Positions 62,094 through 64,000 of a stretch of 64,000 nt of DNA are shown in pieces (the stretch's first letter is position 1; each line of letters opens with the position of its first letter). The stretch comes from Streptomyces sp. Tue 6430 (lineage in GTDB: Bacteria > Actinomycetota > Actinomycetes > Streptomycetales > Streptomycetaceae): the NCBI GenBank assembly GCA_021568835.1, contig JAKGSH010000010.1:5828001-5892000 (forward strand). The letters run 5' to 3'. Both the position numbers and the translations under genes were made by a program. The notes below the pieces were generated by a model, which saw only the letters and a program-made list of their open reading frames with translations, did not search any database and was not told the DNA's origin.

Positions 62094-63941
62094 TCACGTC
62101 CGGTACAGCGCGTCGACCTCGTCGGCGTACGTGTTCTCGATCGCCCTGCGCTTGAGCTTCAGGGACGGGGTCAGCAGGCCCTGCTCCTCGGTGAACGGCT
62201 GGGCGAGGATGCGGAAGGTGCGGATCGACTCGGCCTGCGAGACCAGCGTGTTCGCCGTCACCACGGCCCGGCGCACCTCCGCCTCCAGGTCCGGGTCGCG
62301 CACCAGTTCGGCGGGTGCCAGTTGCGGTTTGTCGCGCATCTGGAGCCAGTGTTCGACGGCCTCCTGGTCGAGGGTGAGCAGGGCGGCGACGAACGGCCGG
62401 TCGTTGCCGACGACGATGCACTGGTTCACCAGCGGATGGTCCCGGACGCGTTCCTCCAGCAGCCCCGGTGAAACGCTCTTGCCGCTGGAGGTGACGAGGA
62501 TCTCCTTCTTGCGGCCGGTGATGGTGAGGTAGCCGTCCTCGTCGAGGGCGCCCAGGTCGCCGGTGGCGAGCCAGCCGTCGTGCAGGGCCTCGTCGGTGGC
62601 CTTGGGGTTGTTGAGGTAGCCCTGGAAGACGTTGTCGCCGCGCAGCCAGATCTCGCCGTCGTCCGCGATGTGCACGGTCATGCCGGGGATGGCCTGGCCG
62701 ACGGTGCCGTAGCGGGTGCGGCCGGGCGGGTTGGCGGTGGCGGCCGCGGTGGTCTCGGTCAGGCCGTAGCCCTCGTAGATCTGCACGCCCGCGCCCGCGA
62801 AGAACAGGCCGAGCCTGCGGTCCATCGCCGAGCCGCCGGACATGGCGTGCCGGACCCGGCCGCCCAGGGCCGCGCGCACCTTGGAGTAGACGAGCTTGTC
62901 GAACAGCTGGTGCTGCACGCGCAGGCCCGTCGAGGGGCCGGGTCCGATGCCCCACGCCTTCGCCTCGACGGCCTCCGCGTGGTTCACCGCCACCTCGACG
63001 GCCTTCTCGAACGCCCCGCCCCTGCCCTCCCGTTCGGCCTTGCGGCGCGCCGCGTCGAAGACCTTCTCGAAGATGTACGGCACGGCGAGGAAGAACGTCG
63101 GCCGGAACGCGGCCAGGTCGGGCAGCAGGGCGGAGGCCTGCAGCTGGGGCTGGTGGCCGAAGCGGACCCGGCCGCGGACCGCGGCGATCTGGACCATCCG
63201 GCCGAAGACGTGCGCGAGCGGCAGGAACAGCAGGGTCGCCGCCTCGTCGCCCTTCCGGGAGTGGAACACCGGCTCCCAGCGCTCGATGACGGTGTCCGCC
63301 TCGAACATGAAGTTGCCGTGCGAGACGACACAGCCCTTGGGACGGCCGGTCGTCCCCGACGTGTAGATGACCGTCGCGGTCGACTCGGGGGTCACCGCCT
63401 TCCGGTGCCGGTGCACCACCTCGTCCTCGACGGAGGCGCCGGCGTCGTACAGCTCCTGCACGCACCCGGCGTCGAGCTGCCACAGCCTGCGCAGCCGGGG
63501 GAGGCGGTCGATGACGGTGGCGATGGTCATCGCGTGGTCCTCGTGCTCGACGACCGCGGCGGTGACCTCGGAGTCGTGCAGCATCCAGAAGCACTGCTCG
63601 GCCGAGGAGGTCGAGTAGACGGGGACGACCTGTGCACCGACGGTCCACAGGGCGTAGTCGAAGAGGGTCCACTCGTAGCGGGTGCGGGACATGATCGCGA
63701 CGCGGTCGCCGAACCGGACGCCCTCGGCGAGGAGCCCCTTGGCGAGGGCGAGGACCTCGTCGCGGAACTCGGCGGAGGTCACGTCCCGCCAGTCGCCCCG
63801 CTCGTCCTTGCGGCCCAGCGCGACGTGCCGCGGGTCGTCCTGGGCGTGTTCGAAGACGACGTCGGCCAGACCGCCCACCGGCGGTGCCGACGCCAACGGA
63901 GGGTTGGTGAACTCGCGCAAACCCCGCACCCCGCTTCTCAT
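62094..63941 (-). CDS. Long-chain fatty acid-CoA ligase (AMP-forming, FadD15-like)
   Basis: A 615-residue intact protein: P-loop YTSGTTGRPKGC near residue 195, FLPLAHVFGRMVQ, GYGLTETTAA, GEIWLRGDNVFQGYLNNP and GYLTITGRKKEILVTSSGKSVSP, the full set of adenylate-forming motifs. It activates fatty acids to acyl-CoA through an acyl-AMP. The start is uncertain: ATG 63941 has no clear ribosome site, and GTG 63929 (behind GAGAAG) is in frame 12 bases later. Confidence 0.94.
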   Translation of the reverse strand: MRSGVRGLREFTNPPLASAPPVGGLADVVFEHAQDDPRHVALGRKDERGDWRDVTSAEFRDEVLALAKGLLAEGVRFGDRVAIMSRTRYEWTLFDYALWTVGAQVVPVYSTSSAEQCFWMLHDSEVTAAVVEHEDHAMTIATVIDRLPRLRRLWQLDAGCVQELYDAGASVEDEVVHRHRKAVTPESTATVIYTSGTTGRPKGCVVSHGNFMFEADTVIERWEPVFHSRKGDEAATLLFLPLAHVFGRMVQIAAVRGRVRFGHQPQLQASALLPDLAAFRPTFFLAVPYIFEKVFDAARRKAEREGRGGAFEKAVEVAVNHAEAVEAKAWGIGPGPSTGLRVQHQLFDKLVYSKVRAALGGRVRHAMSGGSAMDRRLGLFFAGAGVQIYEGYGLTETTAAATANPPGRTRYGTVGQAIPGMTVHIADDGEIWLRGDNVFQGYLNNPKATDEALHDGWLATGDLGALDEDGYLTITGRKKEILVTSSGKSVSPGLLEERVRDHPLVNQCIVVGNDRPFVAALLTLDQEAVEHWLQMRDKPQLAPAELVRDPDLEAEVRRAVVTANTLVSQAESIRTFRILAQPFTEEQGLLTPSLKLKRRAIENTYADEVDALYRT

Positions 63942-64000
63942 GGCCGCACAGCGCCGTGAAAGCTACCCCACGCCCGCGCGGGACGGGAGGGGGCCGGAAA

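Overview
The window reads as a Streptomyces chromosome segment: very high GC with strong third-position GC bias, GTG starts, GTGA/ATGA gene overlaps, and streptomycete families throughout (SpoIIE/HATPase phosphatase, XRE regulator with a DUF5753-type C-terminus, DUF574 methyltransferase, ten-gene gvp cluster, CebR-type operator at a cellulase gene). From memory the order transketolase - LigD polymerase domain - gvpOAFGYZJLSK and the GH74/GH48/GH6 block resemble the right part of the S. coelicolor core chromosome; this was not checked. No rRNA, tRNA, CRISPR array, insertion sequence or prophage was recognised.

Layout. 1-6.8 kb: a radical SAM protein cut by the left edge, an SRPBCC protein, a DHA2-type MFS transporter with three C-terminal regulatory-like domains, and a SpoIIE phosphatase/HATPase sensor. 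7-12 kb: a tightly coupled run of four peptidases (M55, M20, S9, S66). 12-17.6 kb: small membrane and enzyme genes and a type II NADH dehydrogenase-like reductase with a repetitive tail. 17.6-26.1 kb: transketolase, a stand-alone LigD polymerase domain, then the gas vesicle operon. 26-37 kb: methyltransferase, histidine phosphatase, ABC-F protein, DJ-1/PfpI protein, a repeat-bearing secreted protein, a fold-type-I aminotransferase homologue with no PLP lysine, two MBL-fold hydrolases and a DedA protein. 37.5-44.5 kb: a membrane phosphodiesterase, a MoxR ATPase with a DUF2201 metallopeptidase/VWA-like partner, OsmC, a GDPD, and an orphan NarJ. 44.8-49 kb: DUF574 methyltransferase bordered by two heptamer repeats, two XRE regulators, pterin dehydratase, methyltransferase. 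49.3-59.6 kb: plant cell wall degradation (PL11, GH74-CBM2, CBM2-GH48, CBM2-GH6) with a CebR-like operator abutting the GH48 promoter. 59.8-64 kb: His-rich methyltransferase, an internally deleted SDR remnant, an aldo/keto reductase and a long-chain acyl-CoA ligase.

A window-wide caution: about 33 places in 20 genes need one extra base, nearly always in a G or C run, to keep a conserved protein in frame; every one is an apparent -1, and the corrected lengths all become whole numbers of codons. This looks like uncorrected indel errors in the assembly rather than mass gene decay. I therefore annotate these genes as single CDSs and state where the frame breaks.

The strongest leads beyond routine annotation are the lysine-free aminotransferase homologue next to an MBL hydrolase, the four-peptidase operon, the holin-like/phosphodiesterase protein beside the MoxR-DUF2201 pair, the heptamer tracts around the DUF574 methyltransferase, and the gvp cluster with its streptomycete-specific GvpY and GvpZ.
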